A DNA stretch of 64,000 nt from an uncultured Methanoregula sp. (GCF_963677065.1 NZ_OY781872.1:1173419-1237418), one strand, 5' to 3'; shown: positions 25,844 through 34,532, counted from the stretch's first letter. Numbers and translations: made by a program. The notes: a model not told the origin generated them from the sequence alone.

Positions 25844-26467
25844 ATGACGATAAAAGTCCTCGCCTTTGCCGGGAGTCCCCGCCGGCACGGCAACTCGGAG
25901 ACCCTGCTGGACTGGGTGCTTGGAGAGATGGGCCGGGATCCGGAAGTTTCTGTCGAGAAGGCGGCCTTAACCGAGGCGAACATCAACCCCTGCCGGGGGT
26001 GCAATGCCTGCGAGAAACTCAACAGGTGCATCCAGCGCGACGGTCTCGATATCTATCACGACAAGATCATCGAGGCCGACTGCATTGTCCTCTCCTCGCC
26101 CATCTTCTGCATGGGCCTTGCCTCGCAGGTCAAGATGCTCGTTGACCGGGCGCAGGTCTTCCGATCCCGGAAGTACGTGCTCAAACTGCCCGTTGTCCCT
26201 CCGGAGCGCAGGGGAAAACGTCTCGGGGTCTTCCTTGCAACTGCCGGGCAGACCTGGCCGCATGTCTTTGACGCAGCAGTTCCTTCCGTGAAATGTTTTT
26301 ATCATGTCGTGGATATCCGGGATGCGGACATCAGTTACCTGATGATAAACGGTGTCGATGAGTCCGGGGCGATCCTTCATCACCCGACTGCACAGGCCGA
26401 TGCAAAACAACTGGCACAGACTGTACTCGCCGAGCTGAAAAAACGCCTTTCAGCGGGAGCGGCATGA
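25844..26467 (+). CDS. Iron-sulfur flavoprotein family NAD(P)H-FMN reductase
   Basis: A 207-residue flavodoxin-like protein with FMN loop FAGSPRRHGNSETLLDW and the compact cysteine motif NPCRGCNACEKLNRC (C-x2-C-x2-C-x5-C) that in Methanosarcina iron-sulfur flavoprotein ligates a [4Fe-4S] cluster. The motif ADCIVLSSPIFCMGLASQVK forms the second flavin contact. Such proteins reduce O2 or H2O2 in methanogens. It is followed by a paralog with a 4-bp ATGA overlap. Confidence 0.92.
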   Translation: MTIKVLAFAGSPRRHGNSETLLDWVLGEMGRDPEVSVEKAALTEANINPCRGCNACEKLNRCIQRDGLDIYHDKIIEADCIVLSSPIFCMGLASQVKMLVDRAQVFRSRKYVLKLPVVPPERRGKRLGVFLATAGQTWPHVFDAAVPSVKCFYHVVDIRDADISYLMINGVDESGAILHHPTAQADAKQLAQTVLAELKKRLSAGAA

Positions 26468-27078
26468 CGATAAAAGTTCTCGGGGTATCGGGAAGCCCGC
26501 ACCGGCACGGCAATACGGAGACCCTGCTCGACAGTTTTCTTGACGGGGCAAAAGCCGCGGGAGCGGAGGTTGAGAAGGTCGTCTTGAAGGATCTCACCTA
26601 CTCCTCCTGCCGGGGGTGCAATGCCTGCCACCGGAACGGCGAGTGCATTGTGAAGGACGACGCGATCGCCCTTTTCGATAAGATCCTCAAGGCCGACTGC
26701 CTGGCTGTTGCCTCCCCCATCTACACGATGGGTATTACCGCGGAACTCAAGGGGCTCATCGACCGGGGGCAGTATCTCTGGGCCCGGAAGTTTATCTTGA
26801 AAACGCTCTTTTTCCCGGACGATCATATCCGGCGCCACAAGGGGCTCTTCGTCTCCACGGCCGGCCAGAACTGGGATCACGTGTTCGACGGGGCGTTTCC
26901 TGCCATCACCGCCATCTTCAACGGCACCGGTTTTGAGTACTATGACAACATCATTGCCAACAACATGGACGAGTTCAAGGGGATCAAAAATCACCCGACC
27001 GCGCTTGCCGATGCCTTTGCCAAGGGAAAGAAAGTTGTGGGTGTTCTTGCGGCAATGGAGCCAGCCGGCTCCGGATAG
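26464..27078 (+). CDS. Iron-sulfur flavoprotein family NAD(P)H-FMN reductase, paralog
   Basis: A 204-residue paralog of the preceding protein (VSGSPHRHGNTETLLDSFL; cysteine motif SSCRGCNACHRNGEC; ADCLAVASPIYTMGITAELK). The ATG overlaps the previous stop as ATGA. The two adjacent paralogs and their similar first bases (GACGATAAAAGTtCTCG in both) point to a tandem duplication. Probable electron-transfer or oxygen-defence role. Confidence 0.92.
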   Translation: MTIKVLGVSGSPHRHGNTETLLDSFLDGAKAAGAEVEKVVLKDLTYSSCRGCNACHRNGECIVKDDAIALFDKILKADCLAVASPIYTMGITAELKGLIDRGQYLWARKFILKTLFFPDDHIRRHKGLFVSTAGQNWDHVFDGAFPAITAIFNGTGFEYYDNIIANNMDEFKGIKNHPTALADAFAKGKKVVGVLAAMEPAGSG

Positions 27079-27130
27079 AAACGGATGTACTTTTTTATTC
27101 GGCAGTCATTTCAGGATTTAAAAAAAGGGA

Positions 27131-27814
27131 TTATAAGAGATTTGCAAGGGTTGCCGGGTAGAACGAGAGCACGAGCGCCCCGAAGGCGGCCGCAATCAGG
27201 ACGATGAAGACTGCCTTGTTCCAGGCCCAGACCTTCTTCCCGTCAAGCACGCTGACCGGGAGCATGTTGAAGGCAGCTATCATGGCATTGACCTGGAGCC
27301 CGATCGTGCCTATCATGGTCACGATGCTGCTCGTGAAGGTGGCGCCCTGGCCGCCGAGGATGAGGATGGCGGCAAACGGGATGCAGAGCACGAGGTTCAC
27401 AAGAGGGCCTGAGGCCGAGATCTTCCCGTTCTCTTCCCGGGAGAGGCCCCGGCCGTCCGCGGTGTTGCTGTAGATGACGGTTGCGCCCGGCGCTGCAAAG
27501 ACTACACCGACAAGAGCCGCGAGGGCAACGGCAACCACGAGCATGATATTGTCTTTTCTGAACTCTGCCCAGTACCCGTATTTTATCGCCACGAACTTGT
27601 GCGCCATCTCGTGGAGGATGAACCCGATCCCGACAGTCAGGAGCGAGACCGCGAGGAAAGATGCGGCAAGGAGCAGGCTCGCTTTGCCGGTATCCCGGAG
27701 GAAAATGATTGCAAAAGCAAAGGATATCGCGATCCAGGCAACGAAGAGGTCCGCCTCCTCGCGCCGTGTTATCCGTTCAAGCATGAAAACCATCAGATCA
27801 GATTGGGCGTCCAT
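27131..27814 (-). CDS. Membrane zinc metalloprotease, site-2 protease (M50) like
   Basis: A 227-residue integral membrane protein with about six helices. The zinc motif HEMAH (from GFILHEMAHKFVA) sits in a membrane helix near residue 63, and the third ligand is probably in the motif PVSVLDGKKV near 190, where M50 enzymes have NPxDG. Site-2 proteases cut membrane-bound regulators. The frame extends upstream, but ATG 27814 begins the family-like sequence; the extra residues would read through the promoter of chorismate mutase. Confidence 0.85.
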   Translation of the reverse strand: MDAQSDLMVFMLERITRREEADLFVAWIAISFAFAIIFLRDTGKASLLLAASFLAVSLLTVGIGFILHEMAHKFVAIKYGYWAEFRKDNIMLVVAVALAALVGVVFAAPGATVIYSNTADGRGLSREENGKISASGPLVNLVLCIPFAAILILGGQGATFTSSIVTMIGTIGLQVNAMIAAFNMLPVSVLDGKKVWAWNKAVFIVLIAAAFGALVLSFYPATLANLL

Positions 27815-27852
27815 AATTATCTGTTTTGGTGTTCGTGCATCACCGATGAGTA

Positions 27853-27862
27853 TGTTTATAAA
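27853..27862 (+). promoter_or_regulatory. TATA box of the chorismate mutase gene
   Basis: GTTTATAAAA about 28 bp before the ATG at 27885, so the transcript would be almost leaderless. Confidence 0.6.
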
Positions 27863-27884
27863 ATTCCCGGATACTGTACATGGT

Positions 27885-28163
27885 ATGACCCTTGAGAAGG
27901 TCCGGTCGGATATTTCCCGGATCGATACGGAGATCATCCGGCTTATTGCCGTGCGGCAGGAGCTTGCGGAACTGGTTGCAGCGATCAAGGCAAAAGAGAG
28001 TCTGCCGACCCACGATGCCGACCGGACTACGGTCGTGCTCCAGTCGGTATCGGACCAGGCCGAAAGTTTTCACCTGGATCCGGTCCCGGTCCGGAAGATC
28101 TTCGAGACCCTGATCGTAATGAGCGAGGAACGGCAGCGGGAACTCCGGGACGGGAAAACGTAG
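27885..28163 (+). CDS. Chorismate mutase (AroQ type)
   Basis: A 92-residue all-helical monofunctional chorismate mutase, converting chorismate to prephenate for phenylalanine and tyrosine. The family pattern is clear: VRSDISRIDTEIIRLIAVRQELAELVAAIK, then LDPVPVRKIFETLIVMSEERQRE. The start ATG 27885 follows a TATA box at the spacing of a leaderless transcript. A T-rich run after the stop (28169-28197) is a likely terminator. Confidence 0.92.
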   Translation: MTLEKVRSDISRIDTEIIRLIAVRQELAELVAAIKAKESLPTHDADRTTVVLQSVSDQAESFHLDPVPVRKIFETLIVMSEERQRELRDGKT

Positions 28164-28168
28164 CTGAG

Positions 28169-28197
28169 GTTTTTTATAGATTTTTCATCTTTTTTAT
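28169..28197 (+). terminator. T-rich terminator after chorismate mutase
   Basis: Runs of T (TTTTTTAT, TTTTTCAT, TTTTTTATT) directly after the stop codon, typical of archaeal termination. Confidence 0.5.
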
Positions 28198-28290
28198 TCA
28201 GCTTTCTGGACGGGGAATCCCCCGACTATTACCGGCGTAACTCCCCCTAAGATCCCCCTATATACTAGTGCAGATCCGGCCTCTCAAAAA

Positions 28291-28381
28291 ACCCTGTCAC
28301 GGGTCATACACCTGTCCAATTCACCGGACCTGTCACAGGTAACCAACCCGTCACAGGTCTCATGACCTGTCCCGGGTGCCA
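28291..28381. repeat. Tandem array of five palindromic 18-bp units
   Basis: Five units start at 28291, 28309, 28327, 28345 and 28364 (periods 18, 18, 18, 19). The core is ACCTGTCACAGGT, a 13-bp palindrome around a central C, most exact at 28328-28340. Variants: CCCTGTCACGGGT, ACCTGTCCAATTC, ACCCGTCACAGGT and ACCTGTCCCGGGT. The spacers differ. It is iteron- or operator-like, not a CRISPR. Confidence 0.8.
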
Positions 28382-28569
28382 CAAGAATTCTCCGACGGAG
28401 ATCGCCCCCTCCCCGACGTAAACCCGATCCCCAAAACAGGGGTTCCTTTCGTTATGCCCTACACCTGCCTGACCGGAAGGGAGATCGGCCACCCAATTGA
28501 GCCTAATTGCGCACATTTGACTCTCCGGTGTAATTTTTTTGAATCAGGGCGTTTTCAGAGGAGATAAAA

Positions 28570-28653
28570 ATGAATTTACATCCATTTTCCGCGAATTCCG
28601 CACATATTCCGATCCCGGATACAACCCCTGCCCGGGGCAACTGCTCAAAATAA
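28570..28653 (+). CDS. Possible 27-residue small ORF
   Basis: ATG AAT TTA start preceded by GAGGAG at 6-7 nt spacing; encodes MNLHPFSANSAHIPIP and a short Cys-containing end. The good ribosome-binding sequence is the only support; no homolog is known to me. Confidence 0.2.
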   Translation: MNLHPFSANSAHIPIPDTTPARGNCSK

Positions 28654-28909
28654 CCTCTGTTTGCTAAAAGGAGCCGTATTTGAAAGGCGTGGCCTGGCCT
28701 GTTTGCGATGCTCCCGGGGGCTTTCCTCCCCGATGAGAAATCCCCGGGCAGAATTGCCTCAGGCTGAGGGATCAGCGGGATTACTCTGTGTGTGTCTCTG
28801 CGGTTGTCAGCTCTGGTTTACCGGAAACAGGCGTTTTGGTTACGGCTGGCTTCACGACCGCGATCGTCCCGGCATTCCCGAAATTTCCACAACCGGGCAA
28901 ACCGTCCGG

Positions 28910-29272
28910 TCATACTCCGGTTCCAAGCGCTGCCCCATCCCTGTCAAGCTCGACAAGACTGGCATCAGCCACCCGGAAGAACCGCAACGCGTACCGCGGG
29001 GAACAGAGCCAGAGCTCGCGGACGACCTCCGGTCCCGAAGACGTGAGACGGATGGATGCAAGTATCTCCGCGAGATCCCGTTCGAGTTCCTGTTCAGTAC
29101 CGCTGAGCCGGCGAACGCATTTTATCCGGACCTGGATGTCGCAGATCTTTTGAAAAATCGTGAAGCTGAACACCGCTCCCGGCTCGTACTGATAATGCTG
29201 GACCCTGCCCCGCTGAGCGGCAATGGTATCGGCCACCTCCTGCGCCCGGACCGGCAGGCGTCCCCGGGTCAT
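28910..29272 (-). CDS. Conserved methanogen hypothetical protein
   Basis: A 120-residue protein with convincing coding character: QEVADTIAAQRGRVQHYQYE, FSFTIFQKICDIQVRIKCVRRL, and RELWLCSPRYALRFFRV. I believe similar proteins exist in other methanogens, some on mobile or variable regions, but the function is unknown; the alternating basic and aromatic residues could fit a nucleic-acid or nuclease-related fold. The frame ends at TGA (28912-28910) but continues in the same frame for 42 more codons to TAA at 28781, with protein-like sequence (see findings). Ribosome-binding sequence AGGAAGG precedes ATG 29272. Confidence 0.7.
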   Translation of the reverse strand: MTRGRLPVRAQEVADTIAAQRGRVQHYQYEPGAVFSFTIFQKICDIQVRIKCVRRLSGTEQELERDLAEILASIRLTSSGPEVVRELWLCSPRYALRFFRVADASLVELDRDGAALGTGV

Positions 29273-29621
29273 GTCGGCCTTCCTGACCTATCTGCTCTGT
29301 GAACCCGTCCGGATCGTTGCCCTGTGCTCAGAGCGGATGCTGACGCTTGATCGTTTCGATGCATGAAAGTATCCCGGTTAATGGTATTTCAGGGCACATT
29401 GCCTGCCCTTCGCGCAACAAAAATGTCTGCGCTGGCAGGCGTTGCAGTCCCGGGTCTTCAGATTTATGCTACAATATAATACTACTTTTATTACTTATTA
29501 AAATAAAATTCTTGCCGCGGGGCGCCAGCCCGGCACGTATGCAAAGGCGCCCGGTTGAACGCAGAACCGGTTATCAACATTTTTATTATCCTGGTTCTAT
29601 AGTACGGAAGTGCGTTATCGT
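29273..29621. other. Divergent intergenic region
   Basis: About 350 bp between the hypothetical gene (reverse) and the methyltransferase gene (forward). The part 29465-29515 is very AT-rich and could hold promoters for both sides. TTTTTATTATCC at 29579-29590 lies about 35 bp before the methyltransferase ATG and is the likely TATA box. Nothing else recognised. Confidence 0.5.
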
Positions 29622-30479
29622 ATGACAGAACCTGCACACCGCTACCCGGTCTCCGATACTGCTGCGCTCGTCATGCTCTGGGCAAGCGGCTATTATGCAG
29701 AAAATCCAAAGGTTGGCCCGTATCTCCGGCAGCTGGATCTCTCTGCAGGCCGCCCGCTCGTGGACCGGTACAATGAGATCTGTCCCTGGTACTCGGAAGT
29801 GATCATCAACCGGAAACATTTCATCAGGAGCACGGTGGAGGCCCTGATCCGTAATCAAGAAAAGCCGGCGGTCATCGTCAATCTGGGAGCGGGGTTCTCG
29901 CCGCTCGCCCTGGAGCTTGCCCCGCTCCTGAGCGACCGGGTGCGTTTTGTCGAGATGGATATGCAGAACATGGAGAAGAAGACGCGCCTGTATTCGGATC
30001 TGTTGCCGGGCCAGTGCAGGCACATCTCCTGCCACGAGGCGGACATCGGCAACACAGACTGCCTTGCGGAGACGCTCTCCCCGATGATCGATAAAGAGAA
30101 GACCCGGCTCATCGTGGTCATGGAAGGACTCTCGTACTATATCCCGAAGCCGGTCATGGAACGGACTTTAGGGTACCTCACCGGTCTTGCAAATGACCGG
30201 CATGTTATCTTCGAGCACCTCAAGCCATGCCGGCTGGTAAGCGATGAGCGGCGGTATATCCCGTATAAGATCTTCTCGCACGTGCGGGATTACACGGCAA
30301 TGGACCGGATGACCACATACTCCGAGGATGATATCCGCGATATGTTTGGATCCGGCTTCTCCTGCAGTTACTACAACATGGACGAGATGGAGAAGCGGAG
30401 GACGGGAAACGTGGAATATTTCCCCAAACCGGATTCCGGCTGGCTCTCCTGTGCCATCGTCACCGGCAGGCCGGAATAA
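29622..30479 (+). CDS. Methyltransferase, leucine carboxyl methyltransferase family-like
   Basis: A 285-residue SAM-dependent methyltransferase. Motif I is VNLGAGFSPLALELAPLL near residue 90; the acidic beta2 motif is VRFVEMDM; IVVMEGLSYYIPKPVM corresponds to the 'EGvlmYL' motif of the LCMT/PPM family. The N-terminal SDTAALVMLWASGYYAENP is typical for the group. In archaea the substrate is unknown. ATG 29622 is favoured over GTG 29610 because the family starts there and a TATA element fits. Confidence 0.8.
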   Translation: MTEPAHRYPVSDTAALVMLWASGYYAENPKVGPYLRQLDLSAGRPLVDRYNEICPWYSEVIINRKHFIRSTVEALIRNQEKPAVIVNLGAGFSPLALELAPLLSDRVRFVEMDMQNMEKKTRLYSDLLPGQCRHISCHEADIGNTDCLAETLSPMIDKEKTRLIVVMEGLSYYIPKPVMERTLGYLTGLANDRHVIFEHLKPCRLVSDERRYIPYKIFSHVRDYTAMDRMTTYSEDDIRDMFGSGFSCSYYNMDEMEKRRTGNVEYFPKPDSGWLSCAIVTGRPE

Positions 30480-30595
30480 TCCGCGCTATCCTTTTACATG
30501 AAATTGCCACAGCGGAGCAACGGCTGCAAATCTGATTGGAAAAAAATGGTAATGAAGCCGCTGCCGCTGCGGGGCTGCCCCGTTCATTATGAGTA

Positions 30596-32239
30596 TCAGA
30601 ATTCCATCACGGAGTCGATCGCCGAGTTCCCGGCAACCTTCCGGTACGCGGCCAGATCCTTAAACGGCCGCTTTGCAATAACCGCTGCGATCTTTTTCTT
30701 TCCAACGCCCGGGAGCCAGCGGATCGCGGTTGCCGAGAGCGTGTTCACCGTAACCGGCACCGGGAGCACCGTGACCGATCGCATTCCCCAGTCCACGACA
30801 ACCGCATCGATCACCCTGCCTTTCTCCAGCCGGAGCGGGATGCCGGCCAGGATCGGGTACGAGCCCGGCTGCCGGCCGAACGAGAGATCGCCCGACACCT
30901 CGACCCGGACATCGTAAAGCACGGTCCCGATGGGGTATACCCGCTGGAGCATCGGTAGATCGATCCTGCTCCGGACAAATTCCTTGAAAGCCCGGAACCG
31001 TCGCTCGTATCTCCCGATTGTGTTATCCGTAAAGGCCCGCGTTCCTTCAAACGGCATCACCTGCCGGATGTTCACGCGCCGGACCAAAAGACCGGCTTTG
31101 AGGACCCGGGTGAGGAACTGCTCGCCGAGCTCGTACGTCTTCTCCGTTTCCCCGGCAAGCCCGCAGACAAAGTTGAGGCCCGGCAGGAGTTCGGGCACAT
31201 TGTCCCGCCTCTTTTTGCCCTCCGCGTTCACGATCTCGATGGCCCGGAAGACCTCGTCCGGCAGGGCCTTGAGGTTGTTCGCTGCAACAACGGCAGGGTC
31301 GGCAGTCTCCATCCCGAACGCTGCCACATCCCCGGAGGTGTGGTGGCGGATGATGGCCCGGAGGGCCTCCCGGGCAGCCTCCTCATGCCGGGCAATGGTG
31401 GCCGGATTCGTGTTGTCTATATGCAGGGTCCGTAAGTCCGGTGCCGCTGTGCGGATGGACGAGAAGAGGCTCTCGATCTTCTCCGGATTTGGTGCCGGAT
31501 ACTCCCCCGGCCCGGCCCCGTACGCGAGAATGTCCGGCTGCCGGCCTACCCGGAAGTGCCGGGCGCCGCTCCTGTGGAGTGCAGCAACTTCGGCGGCTAT
31601 CCCCGGGATGCTCCGGTACTTCGGCATGCCGTAGAACGGCTCCGTGCAGAACGAGCAGCCCCCGGTTGCGCCATGGGAGCAGCCCCGGGCGGTCTCCAGC
31701 TCGCACATCACCCACGGGAAGTCCGGGTGCTGGCTGATGATTGCGCTTCCCGCAACACTCCACGGGTCGGTACGGGAATAATCAAGAACTCCAGCCGGCT
31801 CATTGCCGGCCAGGTACTCGTCGAGCGCAATTGCAGGCTCGCCCGAAAGGAGTGCATCGAAGCCGCTGATCACCTGCCGGATCGCAGCAGTGCCCCCTTC
31901 TCCGGCATACCCGAACCCTATCGGCCCTCCGATCAGTTTCTTTGGGCCCTTCACGGTATGGCCGATCTGCTGGATCTCGGTGAGTGTTGCCGGAGTGCCA
32001 CCGAGATATTTCCCGGGAACCGTAGTGCCGGCAATCATCACGAGCAGGCCGGCCCTGCCGAACCTGCCCAGGCTGAGGGGATCGCTGCGGAGCTGGTCGA
32101 TCGTGTGGTACCTGACCGTATAGTTATGGGATGTGAGCGCTCCTGCTACCGTCCGGATATAGGGCGAGATGTACGGGGGGACGCCAAGACAGGCCGGCTC
32201 GTCCACGTACCCGTCAAGGATGATGGCTTCTTGTGTCAT
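30596..32239 (-). CDS. Radical SAM protein with C-terminal helix-hairpin-helix
   Basis: A 547-residue radical SAM enzyme. An N-terminal alpha/beta domain resembling cobalamin-binding domains (residues 1-140) precedes the cluster motif ARGCSHGATGGCSFC, an expanded Cx7Cx2C variant of CxxxCxxC also seen in the UPF0313 relatives. The barrel continues with RHFRVGRQPDI and GLNFVCGLAGET. The last 60 residues (IRWLPGVGKKKIAAVIAKRPF) form a helix-hairpin-helix that may bind nucleic acid. The substrate is unknown. The start overlaps the end of the MptE-like gene by 4 bp. Confidence 0.88.
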   Translation of the reverse strand: MTQEAIILDGYVDEPACLGVPPYISPYIRTVAGALTSHNYTVRYHTIDQLRSDPLSLGRFGRAGLLVMIAGTTVPGKYLGGTPATLTEIQQIGHTVKGPKKLIGGPIGFGYAGEGGTAAIRQVISGFDALLSGEPAIALDEYLAGNEPAGVLDYSRTDPWSVAGSAIISQHPDFPWVMCELETARGCSHGATGGCSFCTEPFYGMPKYRSIPGIAAEVAALHRSGARHFRVGRQPDILAYGAGPGEYPAPNPEKIESLFSSIRTAAPDLRTLHIDNTNPATIARHEEAAREALRAIIRHHTSGDVAAFGMETADPAVVAANNLKALPDEVFRAIEIVNAEGKKRRDNVPELLPGLNFVCGLAGETEKTYELGEQFLTRVLKAGLLVRRVNIRQVMPFEGTRAFTDNTIGRYERRFRAFKEFVRSRIDLPMLQRVYPIGTVLYDVRVEVSGDLSFGRQPGSYPILAGIPLRLEKGRVIDAVVVDWGMRSVTVLPVPVTVNTLSATAIRWLPGVGKKKIAAVIAKRPFKDLAAYRKVAGNSAIDSVMEF

Positions 32240-32856
32240 ATCGTGTGACCGATCAGGGAGAGGAGTCTCCGGGCCTGGATGAGTTTTCCCCGCTTCAGGG
32301 GATCGACATTCTTGTCATCGAGGTCGAACCCGAGGATCGTGATCCGGGATGCCCCCAGTTCATCGGCAGCAAAGACCGCCCGGTCGCCGTCCGTGAAGCC
32401 CCCGAAATTGTACACGTGCGGGAGAGGGGCAGCCTGCGTTGTCCCGACAATTTTTCCCGGGAACCGGGGCACCCAGTGGCGTAAAAGCGGCATGTTGTCG
32501 CCGTGGGCATGGACAACGATGATTGTTCCTTCCCGGTTCAGGTCGATGAACCGGTCCGTTGCCCCGTCGAGGTCCGTGAAGATCGCGTCCGGGAAAATCC
32601 CTTTGGAATCGAGCACTTCGGCAGCGGCATCGGCTGCAAAGACGATCCCCGATATCTTGTCGAGCTGGTCTTTCAGGCACGGGGCATTCCCGCAGACCGT
32701 CACCTCGTTCCCGTCCACAATCGAGGCTAGTGAGAGGAGATTGTCGTGATCGAGAAGGGATGCAAGGAGCCGGGCGGCTTCCTCGTCCAGGGCCCGGTCG
32801 AACCCGAAGTAATCGAGGATCTCCCGGTAATGGGGCTCCCATGTTGAAAATTCCAT
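32236..32856 (-). CDS. mptE: 6-hydroxymethyl-7,8-dihydropterin pyrophosphokinase, MptE-type
   Basis: A 206-residue DUF115-family protein matching archaeal MptE, which transfers pyrophosphate to hydroxymethyl-dihydropterin in tetrahydromethanopterin synthesis. Family strings: VTVCGNAPCLKDQL, AADAAAEVL, PDAIFTDLDG, VVHAHGDNM, GTTQAAPLPHVYNFGGFTDGDRA and ITILGFDLDD. It lies between the DHH-TrkA gene (upstream, 30 bp) and the radical SAM gene (4-bp overlap), probably one transcription unit. Confidence 0.9.
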   Translation of the reverse strand: MEFSTWEPHYREILDYFGFDRALDEEAARLLASLLDHDNLLSLASIVDGNEVTVCGNAPCLKDQLDKISGIVFAADAAAEVLDSKGIFPDAIFTDLDGATDRFIDLNREGTIIVVHAHGDNMPLLRHWVPRFPGKIVGTTQAAPLPHVYNFGGFTDGDRAVFAADELGASRITILGFDLDDKNVDPLKRGKLIQARRLLSLIGHTI

Positions 32857-32886
32857 GCAGGTCTCCGTTGTCTTTTGGCGCGGGAA

Positions 32887-34356
32887 TTACGCCCCGCTCT
32901 TCTTTCCCTCGTTCTCGAGGCCGACCAGGGTCTTGAACTTCTGGAGGATCGGCTCGATGACGAACTCCAGGAGCTGGGCCTTGTTCTCCACTTTGCCGAA
33001 ATAATGAAGGGGCAGGGTGGCTGCAGCCATGTTCGGGTGGCCGCCGGCATCGCCCATCTCCCCGAAGGCTTCCGAGAGGGCGTTTCCTATGTGCAGCCGG
33101 ATATCACGGTTGCGGGCCGAGATGACGATCGCGTTGTCGGTGATCCCGTACACGAGCGCCGTGTTCACCCCTTCGAGCGTGATGAGGATCTCGGCCGCCT
33201 GCGGCAGGGCGTCGCGGTTCATCACATAGCCGACGTTTGCAAAGAGATACCCGCTCTGGACTTTGCGCTCGTGGATGGCTTTCCCTATAACGTCCAGCGT
33301 CTCCTGTGACATGGACGGGGACATGATCTTGTCCAGGAGATCGGCATCGGTCAGGGGCAGGAGGAACCCGGCATAGTTGAGATCCTGGGGGGTAACGTTC
33401 CGCTTGAACTCTTTCGTATCGGTCCGGATGCCGTAGAGGAGGGCGGTTGCCACCCGCTTGTCGACCGGCACATCGAGCTCCTGCAGGTACTGGGTCATGA
33501 TGCTCGCGGTTGCCCCGACACCCGGCCGGATATCGGAGAACGAGCCCTGGGTTGCTGCGTGCTTGCCGTCCTTGTGATGGTCGATGATGATGTTGATCCT
33601 GGTCTGGGAGGGGACATCGTTGTTGGCCCCCGGGCCCGAACAGTCGACAAGGGCGAGGTACTGGCACTTCTGGAGAGCGTCGGATGTCAGGTGTTCCATC
33701 TTGATGTCGAGCAGGTTCACAAAGGTCCGGTTCTCCTGGTGGCCGATATTGCCCTCGTAAAAGATCCGGGGGGTGAGCGATTTCGGGTTCGCGTGCTTTG
33801 CGATCTCGGCAAGGGCCATGGCAGACGAGATGGCATCCGGGTCCGGGTTCTTGTGGGTGATGATCCCGAGCGTTCCTTCCCAGCTTGCGAGGAGTGTAAA
33901 GAGCCGCTGCGAGATCCGGCTCGAATGCTGTTTTTTTATCTGGAGGATGGCCGAGCGGGCCACGACCTCCTGCGGGTACAGGACGAACTCAGCACCGGCC
34001 GCCGTGAGTTTCTGGCTGTTCACCGGGTCGGTTGCAAGCGCAACGATCTGCACGGAGGGGTAGCGTTTCTTGATGGTGACGACCGCGGCGAGGTTGGCAT
34101 CGGCATTGCCAGCCATCACAAATGCGATCTCAAAGGGAGGCAGGCCGACCAGCATGTCGGAAGATGCGATGTCGCGCTGGTAGGCATCGTATTTCTGGTC
34201 GCGGAGGTGCCGCACCCGGTTCTCATCCAGGTCCACGACGATTGCGCGCTCATTCTCTTTGGCCAGTTCGAGAATGATGTTGTAGCCGTTTGTGCCGCAG
34301 CCGAAAATTGCGTATTTTGCCGGGCCGGAAGCTTCAAACGGGGCTGGTTCGGGCAT
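32887..34356 (-). CDS. DHH-family phosphoesterase with N-terminal TrkA-N domain
   Basis: A protein of about 489 residues. Residues 10-130 form a Rossmann TrkA-N nucleotide domain (YAIFGCGTNGYNIILEL, AIVVDLDENRVRHL). From about 160 a DHH phosphoesterase follows: THKNPDPDAISSAMAL, DCSGPGAN, IIIDHHKDGK, and the DHHA1 motif GDAGGHPNMAAATL. Such fusions in archaea may hydrolyse small nucleotides such as c-di-AMP under control by NAD or another ligand; this is inference. ATG 34356 (MPEPAPFEASGPAKYAIFG) is preferred to 34428, whose extension is not family-like. Confidence 0.88.
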   Translation of the reverse strand: MPEPAPFEASGPAKYAIFGCGTNGYNIILELAKENERAIVVDLDENRVRHLRDQKYDAYQRDIASSDMLVGLPPFEIAFVMAGNADANLAAVVTIKKRYPSVQIVALATDPVNSQKLTAAGAEFVLYPQEVVARSAILQIKKQHSSRISQRLFTLLASWEGTLGIITHKNPDPDAISSAMALAEIAKHANPKSLTPRIFYEGNIGHQENRTFVNLLDIKMEHLTSDALQKCQYLALVDCSGPGANNDVPSQTRINIIIDHHKDGKHAATQGSFSDIRPGVGATASIMTQYLQELDVPVDKRVATALLYGIRTDTKEFKRNVTPQDLNYAGFLLPLTDADLLDKIMSPSMSQETLDVIGKAIHERKVQSGYLFANVGYVMNRDALPQAAEILITLEGVNTALVYGITDNAIVISARNRDIRLHIGNALSEAFGEMGDAGGHPNMAAATLPLHYFGKVENKAQLLEFVIEPILQKFKTLVGLENEGKKSGA

Positions 34357-34458
34357 ATTACAGAAGATGTACCATTCCTCGGTATTAAGTGATTCCAAAG
34401 CCTTTCCAGCCAAAACCTTTATTCGCAATTGTATACCACATTATTAGGCCTAACTAGT

Positions 34459-34532
34459 GGGTCTGTAGCTTAGTTCGGCATAGCGGCGGACTCTTAATCC
34501 GCAGGTCAAGGGTTCAAATCCCTTCAGGCCCG
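34459..34532 (+). tRNA. tRNA-Lys (CUU)
   Basis: Complete cloverleaf: acceptor GGGTCTG/CAGGCCC with one G-U pair, anticodon stem GCGGA/TCCGC, loop CTCTTAA with anticodon CTT (reads AAG), T-arm AGGGTTCAAATCCCT, discriminator G. CCA is not encoded. Length 74 nt; no intron. Confidence 0.95.

Larger units (their letters stand above)
28198..28780. other. Gene-poor region between convergent genes
   Basis: No recognised gene. It contains a tandem palindrome array (28291-28381), a hairpin GGGGAATCCCCC (28214-28225), and a possible 27-codon frame at 28570-28653. A 70-codon reverse frame at 28304-28516 shows no protein-like features. Confidence 0.6.

Noticed and set aside
28291..28381. Palindrome array as a small CRISPR
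   Set aside because: Units are 13 bp with 5-bp spacers, far too short, and there are no cas genes.
28304..28516. 70-codon reverse frame over the palindrome array
   Set aside because: No ribosome-binding site, it runs through the repeat units and shows no protein-like pattern.
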